This document shows, piece after piece, positions 33,102 through 39,807 of a DNA stretch of 39,807 nucleotides. Position 1 is the stretch's first letter. The number at the start of each line of letters is the position of its first letter. The notes under the pieces are model-generated. The model searched no databases, was not told the origin of the DNA, and saw only the letters and a program-made list of their open reading frames with translations. The stretch is taken from positions 1 through 39,807 of the forward strand of contig DATGUA010000065.1 of NCBI GenBank assembly GCA_035301545.1, in the 5' to 3' direction. The translations under genes were made by a program, and so were the position numbers. The DNA comes from DATGUA01 sp035301545. GTDB lineage: Bacteria > Bacillota > Clostridia > Tissierellales > Tissierellaceae.

Positions 33102-34763
33102 ATGGCTAAAGAAATAAAATTTGGTGAAAATGCTCGTCGTTCAATGGAAAAGGGCATTAATAAATTAGCTGATACTACAAAAATCACATTAGGACCAAAA
33201 GGAAGAAATGTTGTATTAGATAAAAGTTTTGGTGCACCTTTAATAACTAATGATGGTGTAACTATTGCTCGTGAAATAGAATTAGAAGATAGATATGAAA
33301 ATATGGGAGCACAATTAGTAAAAGAAGTATCTACTAAAACTCAAGATGTAGCAGGAGACGGAACTACTACTGCAACATTATTAGCACAAGCTATAATAAG
33401 AGAAGGACTAAAAAATGTAGCAGCAGGCGCAAATCCAATTATACTACAAGATGGTATTCACAAAGCTGTAGAAAAAACAGTAGAAGAAATAAGAGAATTC
33501 TCAAAAGAAGTAAAAACTAAAGAAGATGTAGCTCAAGTTGCATCTATATCAGCAGGAGATAAAGAAACTGGAAACCTAATAGCTGAAGCTATGGAAAAAG
33601 TAGGTAATGACGGAGTTATTACTGTTGAAGAATCACAATCTATGGGTACTACATTAGAAGTAGTGGAAGGTATGCAATTTGATAGAGGATATGTATCCCC
33701 CTATATGGTAACAGATACAGATAAAATGATTGCAGAAATGGAAGATCCATATATCTTAATTACAGATAAAAAGATTACAAATATCCAAGAGATACTTCCT
33801 ATATTAGAAAAAATTGTAGAAGAGGGAAAGCCATTTGTAATCATTGCTGAAGATATAGAAGGAGAAGCAATGGCTACATTAGTAGTTAATAAATTAAGAG
33901 GAACATTTAACTGTGTAGCAGTTAAGGCGCCAGGATTTGGAGATAGAAGAAAAGAAATGTTAGAAGATATTGCCCTATTAACAGGTGGTCAAGTAATATC
34001 TGAAGATTTAGGATATGAATTAAAAGATACTACTTTAGATATGTTAGGTAGTGCATCAAAAGTTAAAATAGACAAAGAGGAAACAGTAATCGTTGATGGT
34101 TCAGGAGAAGAAAAAGATATTAAAGATAGAATAAATCAAATTAGAACACAAATCGAAAATACTGATTCAGAATTTGATGAAGAAAAACTTCAAGAAAGAT
34201 TAGCTAAATTATCAGGTGGAGTAGCAGTTATCCAAGTAGGTGCTGCAACAGAAACTGAGCTAAAAGAAAGTAAATCAAGAATAGAAGATGCTTTAGCAGC
34301 AACAAGAGCAGCAGTAGAAGAAGGTATGGTTCCTGGTGGTGGAACTGTACTAATAGACAGTATACCAGCAATTGAAAAATTATTAGAGGATACTGAAGGT
34401 GACGAAAATACAGGTGTAAGCATCTTGGTAAAAGCATTAGAAGAACCATTAAGACAAATATCATCTAATGCAGGATTAGAAGGATCTATAATAGCAGAAA
34501 AAGTAAAAGAAGAAGAAAATGGAATTGGCTTCGATGCATTAAATGAAAAATATGTAAATATGGTAGAAGAAGGTATAGCTGACCCAACTAAAGTAACTAG
34601 ATCAGCTCTACAAAATGCAGCAAGTGTTGCAGCTATGGTACTAACTACAGAAAGTGCTGTAGCAGATACTGAAGATGAAGACCCAGCAGCAGCCGCAGCA
34701 GCTATGGGCGGAGGCGGCATGGGTGGAATGGGCGGCATGGGCGGCATGGGTGGAATGATGTAA
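33102..34763 (+). CDS. groEL: Chaperonin GroEL
   Basis: The 60-kDa chaperonin that folds proteins in an ATP-driven double ring in the cytosol. The 553-aa protein has KITLGPKGRNVVLDKSFG, the ATP-site motif GDGTTTATLLA, and the GroEL signature AATETELKESKSRIEDA. It ends in a long GGM-repeat tail that packs inside the cavity. The tail codons (34700-34760) are markedly more GC-rich than the rest of the gene because of the glycine repeats. The RBS is AAAGGAG. A strong terminator follows. Confidence 0.98.
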   Translation: MAKEIKFGENARRSMEKGINKLADTTKITLGPKGRNVVLDKSFGAPLITNDGVTIAREIELEDRYENMGAQLVKEVSTKTQDVAGDGTTTATLLAQAIIREGLKNVAAGANPIILQDGIHKAVEKTVEEIREFSKEVKTKEDVAQVASISAGDKETGNLIAEAMEKVGNDGVITVEESQSMGTTLEVVEGMQFDRGYVSPYMVTDTDKMIAEMEDPYILITDKKITNIQEILPILEKIVEEGKPFVIIAEDIEGEAMATLVVNKLRGTFNCVAVKAPGFGDRRKEMLEDIALLTGGQVISEDLGYELKDTTLDMLGSASKVKIDKEETVIVDGSGEEKDIKDRINQIRTQIENTDSEFDEEKLQERLAKLSGGVAVIQVGAATETELKESKSRIEDALAATRAAVEEGMVPGGGTVLIDSIPAIEKLLEDTEGDENTGVSILVKALEEPLRQISSNAGLEGSIIAEKVKEEENGIGFDALNEKYVNMVEEGIADPTKVTRSALQNAASVAAMVLTTESAVADTEDEDPAAAAAAMGGGGMGGMGGMGGMGGMM

Positions 34764-34797
34764 TAAGGCCCTAGCCTATCTACAATTAGATAATTTC

Positions 34798-34837
34798 AAA
34801 GACCTTCATAGGTTAAAACCTATGAAGGTCTTTTTTT
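34798..34837 (+). terminator. groESL terminator
   Basis: Arms 34798-34814 and 34817-34833 pair perfectly over 17 bp around a two-base loop, followed by a T-run to 34837. It is the strongest terminator in the window. Confidence 0.95.
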
Positions 34838-34922
34838 ATTTGATTTTCGAATTAAATAAAATTTCTTGCAGTACTTTTAATTTTATTTTCGTTATAATTA
34901 ATAGAAGGGAAGGAGGGGAGAG

Positions 34923-35477
34923 ATGACTCATGAATCAAGCTTGATAAAAAAATCTATAGAAGGAGATGAAGACTCCTTTAAAGAATTAATAGATATTTAT
35001 AAAAACTATGTATTTGCAATTATTTTGAATTTTATAAAGGACTATGAAGAGGTAGAAAATGTCGCACAAGAAGTATTTTTACAAATATATCTCTCCCTAC
35101 CAAAATATAAAGATGATAATTTTAAAGCCTGGATAGGTAGAATAGCTTCAAATAAATCAATAGATTGGTTAAGAAGTAAAAGAAGTAAATTTAAGGAAAA
35201 AACTTTAGAAGATGGAGAAGAGCTAATAGGCATAATAAAGACTGATCATAAGGATAATCCAGAAGATATACTAGTAAAAAATGAAAATAGTCAATTATTA
35301 TTATCCTACCTAAATAGTATTCCAGATATTTACAAAAGAACATTAGAAAAATTCTATTTCCAAGATAAATCTTATGAAGAAATAGCTAAGGAGGAAGATC
35401 TATCTGTAAAAACTATAGCTTCTAGATTATACAGAGGAAAGCTTATCTTAAAAGAGAAATGGAGGAAAGGAAGATGA
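34923..35477 (+). CDS. ECF-type RNA polymerase sigma factor
   Basis: A 184-aa group IV sigma factor. Region 2 is about residues 20-85 (YKNYVFAIILNFIKDYEEVE, VAQEVFLQIYLSLP, FKAWIGRIASNKSIDWLR) and region 4 about 125-178 (IPDIYKRTLEKFYFQDKSYE, SVKTIASRLYRGK). Regions 1 and 3 are absent, as in ECF sigmas. The RBS is AAGGAGGGG. Its last four bases (ATGA) overlap the anti-sigma start. The three following genes code for membrane proteins in a tightly packed operon, so it probably responds to envelope stress. Many such operons are self-activated, but I cannot define the promoter here. Confidence 0.93.
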   Translation: MTHESSLIKKSIEGDEDSFKELIDIYKNYVFAIILNFIKDYEEVENVAQEVFLQIYLSLPKYKDDNFKAWIGRIASNKSIDWLRSKRSKFKEKTLEDGEELIGIIKTDHKDNPEDILVKNENSQLLLSYLNSIPDIYKRTLEKFYFQDKSYEEIAKEEDLSVKTIASRLYRGKLILKEKWRKGR

Positions 35478-35977
35478 AACATTTTGATTATGTAGACTGG
35501 TTATTTTATAAAGACAAATTAATATCAGAGGATAAAGAGATAGAAATGGAAGAACATCTATATAATTGTGATCAATGTTTAGAAATATTTTTATCAATAA
35601 TAGATGAAGATGAAATAGAAGCTACATCCTCCCTGGTGCCTGAGGACTTTACTGAAAATCTAGTAGATAAGATTTCTCAGGAAAAAGTTAAGACTATAGA
35701 AAAAGAAAAAGAAAAAAGGGAATCTATTAATTTTGGATATTATGTAGCAGTAGCATCAGTCACTATTATATTAACTACAGCAGGACTATTTAATAATATA
35801 GTAGATTCAGTTCCAAAGATATCAACAGAAATACAGGCTAGTAGTAATATAGAAAAGCCAAATCCAGTACATGAATACTCAGAAAGAATAGTAGATAAAA
35901 CATCTAAATTTATAGATGATATTGAAAATATAGAAGAAAGAGAAATAAGGAGGAAGGAAAATGAGAGACAGAAGTAA
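35474..35977 (+). CDS. Membrane-anchored zinc-finger anti-sigma factor
   Basis: A 167-aa anti-sigma factor for the preceding ECF sigma. The N terminus has the ZAS zinc-binding motif H-x3-C-x2-C (H28, C32, C35), followed by a charged linker, one membrane segment (about residues 90-107, YVAVASVTIILTTAGLF) and an extracytoplasmic tail of about 50 residues. I chose ATG 35474, which overlaps the sigma stop as ATGA and has GGAGG 8 bases upstream; an in-frame ATG five codons earlier (35459) is the alternative. Signal-dependent release or proteolysis would free the sigma. It overlaps the next gene by 17 bases. Confidence 0.88.
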   Translation: MKHFDYVDWLFYKDKLISEDKEIEMEEHLYNCDQCLEIFLSIIDEDEIEATSSLVPEDFTENLVDKISQEKVKTIEKEKEKRESINFGYYVAVASVTIILTTAGLFNNIVDSVPKISTEIQASSNIEKPNPVHEYSERIVDKTSKFIDDIENIEEREIRRKENERQK

Positions 35978-36743
35978 ATTAATAGGGTTTATGCTATCTT
36001 TTATACCAGGATTAGCACATTTATATATTGGTTTAAAAGAAAGAGCTTTAATATTTCTAGGAATGCTTGGAGCAGGTTTGCTTGGAAGTATATTAATAGA
36101 TATATTTACTGGTGCAGGAGCAGGATTATTCTTATTTATAGTAGGATATTGTTTATTATGGTTAATAGCTATAATAGATTTATTTTCATCATGGAATATG
36201 ACTAAAAGATATTATGAAGATAATAGAAATAAAGATCCAGAAAGTCAATATATAGGTAATGAAAAAATGAAAGAAAACAATAAAAAAATTACAGCCTTAG
36301 CATTATCTATTGTTCCAGGAGCAGGTCATATGTTTTTAGGATATGAGAAAAAAGGGCTAATAATTATGGGAGGATTCTTCTTTTCAATATTTTTTATGGG
36401 TTGGTTAGGTATGAGTTTTCTATTATTCCTACTACCATTATTATGGTTTTATAGTTTTTTTGATACTATGCATACTGTAGATGGGAATAAAGAGCAGGTA
36501 GAAGATAAAGATTTTGAATTATCAAATATAAGACCAGAATGGGTAGGCTATGGATCTATAGCTATAGGTATACTAGTAGTAGTAGAAAGAATTCTTTACC
36601 CATTAATAGATTATAGAATCAGACATTATATACAAACATCTATAGTATCACTAATATTTATTATTCTAGGAATATATATACTAAATAAAAACAAAGACAA
36701 TAAAGAGATAGTTACAAGGGAGGAAGAAGATAATGACGAATAA
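35961..36743 (+). CDS. Multi-pass membrane protein of the sigma operon
   Basis: A 260-aa integral membrane protein that I cannot assign to a characterised family with confidence. It has an internal duplication: residues 6-60 (LIGFMLSFIPGLAHLYIGL) and 110-165 (ALALSIVPGAGHMFLGY) share the pattern S-x-[IV]-P-G-x-[AG]-H-[LM], which resembles TM2-type small membrane domains. Each repeat is followed by two to three membrane segments, and one more (IVSLIFIILGIYIL) lies near the end. The last 15 residues are charged. Overlaps with the genes before (17 bases) and after (11 bases) show coupled translation with the anti-sigma gene and the micro-ORF. Confidence 0.85.
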   Translation: MRDRSKLIGFMLSFIPGLAHLYIGLKERALIFLGMLGAGLLGSILIDIFTGAGAGLFLFIVGYCLLWLIAIIDLFSSWNMTKRYYEDNRNKDPESQYIGNEKMKENNKKITALALSIVPGAGHMFLGYEKKGLIIMGGFFFSIFFMGWLGMSFLLFLLPLLWFYSFFDTMHTVDGNKEQVEDKDFELSNIRPEWVGYGSIAIGILVVVERILYPLIDYRIRHYIQTSIVSLIFIILGIYILNKNKDNKEIVTREEEDNDE

Positions 36744-36822
36744 AAGAGTAGGAATTGTATCAATATTATTTATACTTTTAGCCTTTGGATTAGTAATATT
36801 TAATAGCCAATATATCTATTAA
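36733..36822 (+). CDS. 29-aa membrane micro-protein or truncated paralogue
   Basis: A tiny reading frame, MTNKRVGIVSILFILLAFGL and nine more residues, then TAA. It has a good RBS (GGGAGG, 9 bases before the ATG) and overlaps the previous gene by 11 bases. Its sequence closely matches the first 23 residues of the 120-aa protein that follows (MKTRRVGIISMAIVLIGFG...). It could be a real single-span micro-protein that pairs with its neighbour, or the stump of a duplicated gene. The intact RBS and coupling favour translation. Confidence 0.5.
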   Translation: MTNKRVGIVSILFILLAFGLVIFNSQYIY

Positions 36823-36855
36823 ATATTACTAATGTAAGAATGAGGAGGTAAAATA

Positions 36856-37218
36856 ATGAAAACAAGAAGAGTCGGAATTATATCTATGGCTATAGTATTA
36901 ATAGGATTTGGAATACTACTATTTATTGCTCAATTCAGTAAGATTTCTGCAGTAGAATTAGCAATTAAATTTTGGCCTATGATATTAATAATAATAGGGT
37001 TAGAAATACTATACTTTAGCTATATAGGTAAGAAAGATCAAGAAAAGTTTGTAATTAAATATGATATATTTTCTATGTTTATAGTAATGGTAATTTTAGT
37101 AGTAAATATAGGATTATATGGATTTATGGAGACAGGAATATTAGATTTAGTAAAGTTAAGAGTTAGAGAAGAAAAGATAATATACGAAGAATATTTACAA
37201 GATAATTATAATAGATAA
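36856..37218 (+). CDS. LiaI/LiaF-like small membrane protein
   Basis: A 120-aa membrane protein with three to four hydrophobic segments. The pattern RVGIISMAIVLIGFGILLF followed by FWPMILIIIGLEILYF matches the LiaI-LiaF-like membrane region found in envelope-stress proteins. A further segment (FIVMVILVVNIGLYGF) precedes a charged C-terminal tail. It lacks the extracellular C-terminal domain of full LiaF. It is the last gene of the sigma/anti-sigma operon and ends at a terminator. A role in signalling membrane damage to the anti-sigma factor is an inference from the operon, not seen in the sequence. Confidence 0.8.
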   Translation: MKTRRVGIISMAIVLIGFGILLFIAQFSKISAVELAIKFWPMILIIIGLEILYFSYIGKKDQEKFVIKYDIFSMFIVMVILVVNIGLYGFMETGILDLVKLRVREEKIIYEEYLQDNYNR

Positions 37219-37239
37219 AGAACCGAAAGGTTCTTTTTT
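37218..37239 (+). terminator. Terminator of the sigma operon
   Basis: AAGAACC (37218-37224) pairs with GGTTCTT (37229-37235) around a GAAA tetraloop and is followed by a T-run. The left arm overlaps the stop codon. Confidence 0.9.
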
Positions 37240-37340
37240 CTTGATATAGGGATAAAATGATAATAGAATAGTTGGGCAAAAATTACTTATTAAATAAAGA
37301 GGTTTCTAATTATAATGGATATGGAAAAATAACTTATCTA

Positions 37341-37349
37341 TGATATACT
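37341..37349 (+). promoter_or_regulatory. Possible extended -10 promoter of guaB
   Basis: TGATATACT (37341-37349) is an extended -10 element 29 bases before guaB. No -35 box fits. The 158-base gap shows no purine riboswitch. Confidence 0.4.
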
Positions 37350-37377
37350 AATAAAAAGCTTAATAGGAGGAATAGTA

Positions 37378-38829
37378 ATGAAATTTGTTGGTGAAGGATT
37401 AACATTTGATGATGTACTCTTAGTTCCTGGCAAATCAGAAGTATTACCAAAGGAAACTAAGTTAAACACATACTTAACTAAAAAAATAAAATTAAATATA
37501 CCTTTAATGACTGCGGGTATGGATACAGTAACAGAATCAAGAATGGCTATCTCTATGGCAAGAGAAGGTGGAATAGGAATAATCCACAAAAATATGTCTA
37601 TAGAAGATCAAGCTCTAGAAGTGGACAAGGTAAAAAGATCAGAACATGGAGTAATAACAGACCCTTTCTCTCTCTCTAAAGACCATATGGTGGCAGATGC
37701 TTTAGAATTAATGGAAAGATATAGAATATCTGGAGTACCTATAGTAGACAAAGATGGAAAATTAATAGGTATCATAACTAATAGAGATATAAGATTTGAA
37801 AGAAATGTAGAGAAAAAAATAAATGATGTAATGACTAAAGAAAATCTAGTAACAGCTAATTTAGGTATATCAATGGATGATGCTCTAGATATAATGAAAC
37901 AACATAAAATAGAAAAATTACCATTAGTAGCTGAAGATAATAAGCTAGATGGATTAATAACTATAAAAGACATAGAAAAGTCTATCCAACATCCTCATTC
38001 AGCTAAAGACGAATCAGGTAGATTATTAGCCGGAGCAGCAGTAGGAGTAACAGCTGATATGTTAGAAAGAGTAGATGCTCTAGTTAAATCTAAAGTAGAT
38101 ATTGTAGTACTAGATACAGCTCATGGTCATTCTAAGGGGGTAATAGATGCTGTAGCTAAAATAAAAAGAGAATATCCTGATTTACAAGTAATAGCTGGTA
38201 ATGTAGCAACAGGTGAGGCTACTGTAGATTTAATAAAAGCAGGAGCAGATGCTGTTAAAGTAGGAATAGGGCCAGGCTCTATATGTACTACTAGAGTAGT
38301 AACAGGTATTGGGGTACCACAAATAACAGCTATAATGAACTGTGCAGAAGCAGCTAAAGAATATGAAATCCCAGTAATTGCAGATGGTGGGATCAAATAC
38401 TCTGGAGATATAACTAAAGCTATAGCAGCAGGTGCAAATATAGTAATGGCAGGATCACTATTTGCAGGAACTGAGGAAAGTCCAGGAGAAGAAGTACTAT
38501 ATGAAGGTAGAAGATATAAAGAATATAGAGGAATGGGATCTGCAGGTGCTATGGATTCAGGTAGTAAAGATAGATACTTCCAAGAAGATACTAAAAAATA
38601 TGTACCTGAAGGAGTAGAAGGTAGAATTCACTTTAAAGGTGCATTAGGCGATGTAGTATATCAATTAGTAGGTGGATTAAGATCAGGAATGGGATATACA
38701 GGATCAAAAGATATTAAAGATTTACAAGAAAAGGCAAGATTTATGAAGATAACATCAGCTTCTTTAATAGAAAATCATCCACATGATATTGATATTACTA
38801 AAGAAGCATCAAATTATTCAAGAAAATAA
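37378..38829 (+). CDS. guaB: IMP dehydrogenase
   Basis: IMP dehydrogenase converts IMP to XMP with NAD+, the first committed step to GMP. The 483-aa protein has the N-terminal GEGLTFDDVLLVPG, a pair of CBS domains (about 95-205) inserted in the barrel, and the active-site loop GPGSICTTRVVTGIGVPQ with the catalytic cysteine near residue 302. The flap reads YRGMGSAGAMD. The RBS is AGGAGG. guaA follows 46 bases later, giving the two last steps of GMP synthesis in one transcript. Confidence 0.98.
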   Translation: MKFVGEGLTFDDVLLVPGKSEVLPKETKLNTYLTKKIKLNIPLMTAGMDTVTESRMAISMAREGGIGIIHKNMSIEDQALEVDKVKRSEHGVITDPFSLSKDHMVADALELMERYRISGVPIVDKDGKLIGIITNRDIRFERNVEKKINDVMTKENLVTANLGISMDDALDIMKQHKIEKLPLVAEDNKLDGLITIKDIEKSIQHPHSAKDESGRLLAGAAVGVTADMLERVDALVKSKVDIVVLDTAHGHSKGVIDAVAKIKREYPDLQVIAGNVATGEATVDLIKAGADAVKVGIGPGSICTTRVVTGIGVPQITAIMNCAEAAKEYEIPVIADGGIKYSGDITKAIAAGANIVMAGSLFAGTEESPGEEVLYEGRRYKEYRGMGSAGAMDSGSKDRYFQEDTKKYVPEGVEGRIHFKGALGDVVYQLVGGLRSGMGYTGSKDIKDLQEKARFMKITSASLIENHPHDIDITKEASNYSRK

Positions 38830-38875
38830 TCAGACCCATGAGGCAAAGTATTGTCCCTTAATTAGGAGGTTAATT

Positions 38876-39807
38876 ATGAAAGATTTCGTAAATAAAAGTA
38901 TAGAAGAAATAAGGAATGAAATAGGAGATAACAAGGCTTTATGTGGTCTATCTGGAGGAGTAGACTCTTCAGTAGCAGCAGTATTAGTCCATGAAGCAAT
39001 AGGACCAAATCTAACATGTGTTTTTGTAGACCACGGATTACTTAGAAAAGGTGAAAGACAAGAAGTAGAAAAAGTATTTAGAGATGAATTCCAAATGAAT
39101 CTAATAACAGTAGATGCTAAGGATAGATTCCTAAATAAATTAAAAGGTGTAACAGATCCAGAAGAAAAAAGAAAGACTATAGGAGAAGAATTTATTAGGG
39201 TATTTGAGGAAGAACAAGAAAAATTAGAAGATGTAGAATACTTAATCCAAGGAACTATAAAATCAGATATAATAGAATCAGGAAGTAAAGATGAACTAGC
39301 AGTAAAAAGTCATCATAATGTAGGAGGACTACCAGAAGATGTAGATTTTAAAATCGTAGAACCTCTTAAAACATTATACAAAGAAGAAGTAAGAAGAGTA
39401 GGGAGAGAATTAGGGATTTCATCAGATATAGTAGATAGGCAACCTTTCCCAGGACCTGGATTAGGAATAAGGATATTAGGTGAACTAACTGAAGAAAAGA
39501 TAAATATATTACAAGAAGCAGACTATATATTTAGAGAAGAAGTAGATAAAGCAAATTTAGATATATGGCAATACTTTGCAGTACTACCAAATGTACAATC
39601 TGTAGGAGTTATAGATGGTAAAAGAACCTATTGCCATACAGTAGCTCTAAGAGCAGTAAGTTCCAAAGATGGAATGAAAGGTCAATGGTTCCCAATACCA
39701 CTAGAAGTACTAGAAAAGGTATCAGCTAGGATAACAGATGAGGTAAAGGAAGTAAATAGAGTAGTATACGATATAACAAGTAAACCACCGGCAACAATTG
39801 AGTGGGA
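38876..39807 (+). CDS. guaA: GMP synthase ATP-pyrophosphatase subunit, no glutaminase domain (3' end cut)
   Basis: This part of GMP synthase adenylates XMP and adds ammonia to make GMP. The start ATG 38876 has an AGGAGG RBS, and the protein begins MKDFVNKSIEEIRNEIGDNK directly before the PP-loop SGGVDSS (26-32). Bacterial GuaA normally has a class I glutaminase domain of about 200 residues in front of this point; it is missing here, and guaB ends only 46 bases upstream. The rest is standard: HHNVGGLPEDVDFKIVEPL, RQPFPGPGLGIR and the C-terminal dimerisation domain ending SKPPATIEW at the window edge, so only a residue or so plus the stop is missing. About 311 aa in total. Confidence 0.93.
   Translation, partial: MKDFVNKSIEEIRNEIGDNKALCGLSGGVDSSVAAVLVHEAIGPNLTCVFVDHGLLRKGERQEVEKVFRDEFQMNLITVDAKDRFLNKLKGVTDPEEKRKTIGEEFIRVFEEEQEKLEDVEYLIQGTIKSDIIESGSKDELAVKSHHNVGGLPEDVDFKIVEPLKTLYKEEVRRVGRELGISSDIVDRQPFPGPGLGIRILGELTEEKINILQEADYIFREEVDKANLDIWQYFAVLPNVQSVGVIDGKRTYCHTVALRAVSSKDGMKGQWFPIPLEVLEKVSARITDEVKEVNRVVYDITSKPPATIEW

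Noticed and set aside
34190..34747. 185-aa reading frame on the minus strand within groEL
   Set aside because: It lies wholly antisense to groEL, is low-complexity (runs of Met-Pro-Pro, Ala and Ser) and reflects the GGM tail and codon bias of the real gene.
37219..37377. Purine riboswitch before guaB
   Set aside because: The short match GGATATGG is not followed by the conserved purine-aptamer loops or the P1 stem.
1..39807. CRISPR arrays, tRNAs, rRNAs, IS elements or prophage
   Set aside because: I saw no regularly spaced direct repeats, no cloverleaf-like gene and no transposase, integrase or phage structural gene anywhere in the window.

Overview
The window is AT-rich chromosomal DNA from a low-GC, Gram-positive anaerobe. 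It is most likely a member of the Clostridia or Tissierellia, though no marker in the window fixes the genus. The reasons are: the codon bias, strong RBS sequences of the AGGAGG type, RecD2 without RecBC, Rex, the long form of HPF, an FMN riboswitch on ribU, a glycyl-radical enzyme with its activase, and a CIRCE-controlled groESL. Nearly all of it is housekeeping DNA. I saw no phage, IS element, CRISPR array, tRNA or rRNA.

Layout. (1) 1-2050: the 3' part of metK, a structured 414-base gap, and the small DUF1659 / DUF2922 / YvrJ trio. (2) 2082-9605: recD2 and comF on the plus strand, then a minus-strand run of an unrecognised 565-aa protein, an S9 peptidase and a YihY-type membrane protein. 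(3) 9606-14735: a DnaA-box cluster, hpf, secA and prfB, the last with the classic +1 frameshift. (4) 14775-18879: tex, an orphan soluble histidine kinase and an amidohydrolase. (5) 18897-23181: FMN riboswitch, ribU, a BMP-family lipoprotein, and a YjjI/YjjW glycyl-radical enzyme pair. (6) 23209-23823: two tandem csbD genes with matching promoter-like boxes. (7) 23899-34837: tsaE-tsaB-rimI-tsaD, a second DnaA-box cluster, an ABC-F protein, brnQ, rex, ogg, a DUF554 gene and groES-groEL. The order of tsaEB-rimI-tsaD, the ABC-F gene, rex and groESL recalls the ydi-groESL region of Bacillus subtilis. (8) 34923-37239: an ECF-type sigma / anti-sigma / membrane-protein operon. (9) 37341-39807: guaB and a guaA that lacks the glutaminase domain.

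The best leads are: a 90-nt structured element present twice (after metK and after secA) with a compensatory base-pair change between copies; two DnaA-box clusters far from any dnaA gene, one of them between tsaD and the ABC-F gene; a GMP synthetase that starts directly at its ATP-pyrophosphatase domain; and a YjjI/YjjW pair downstream of a riboswitch-controlled riboflavin transporter and a nucleoside-binding-type lipoprotein. No wholly new multi-gene system was obvious.
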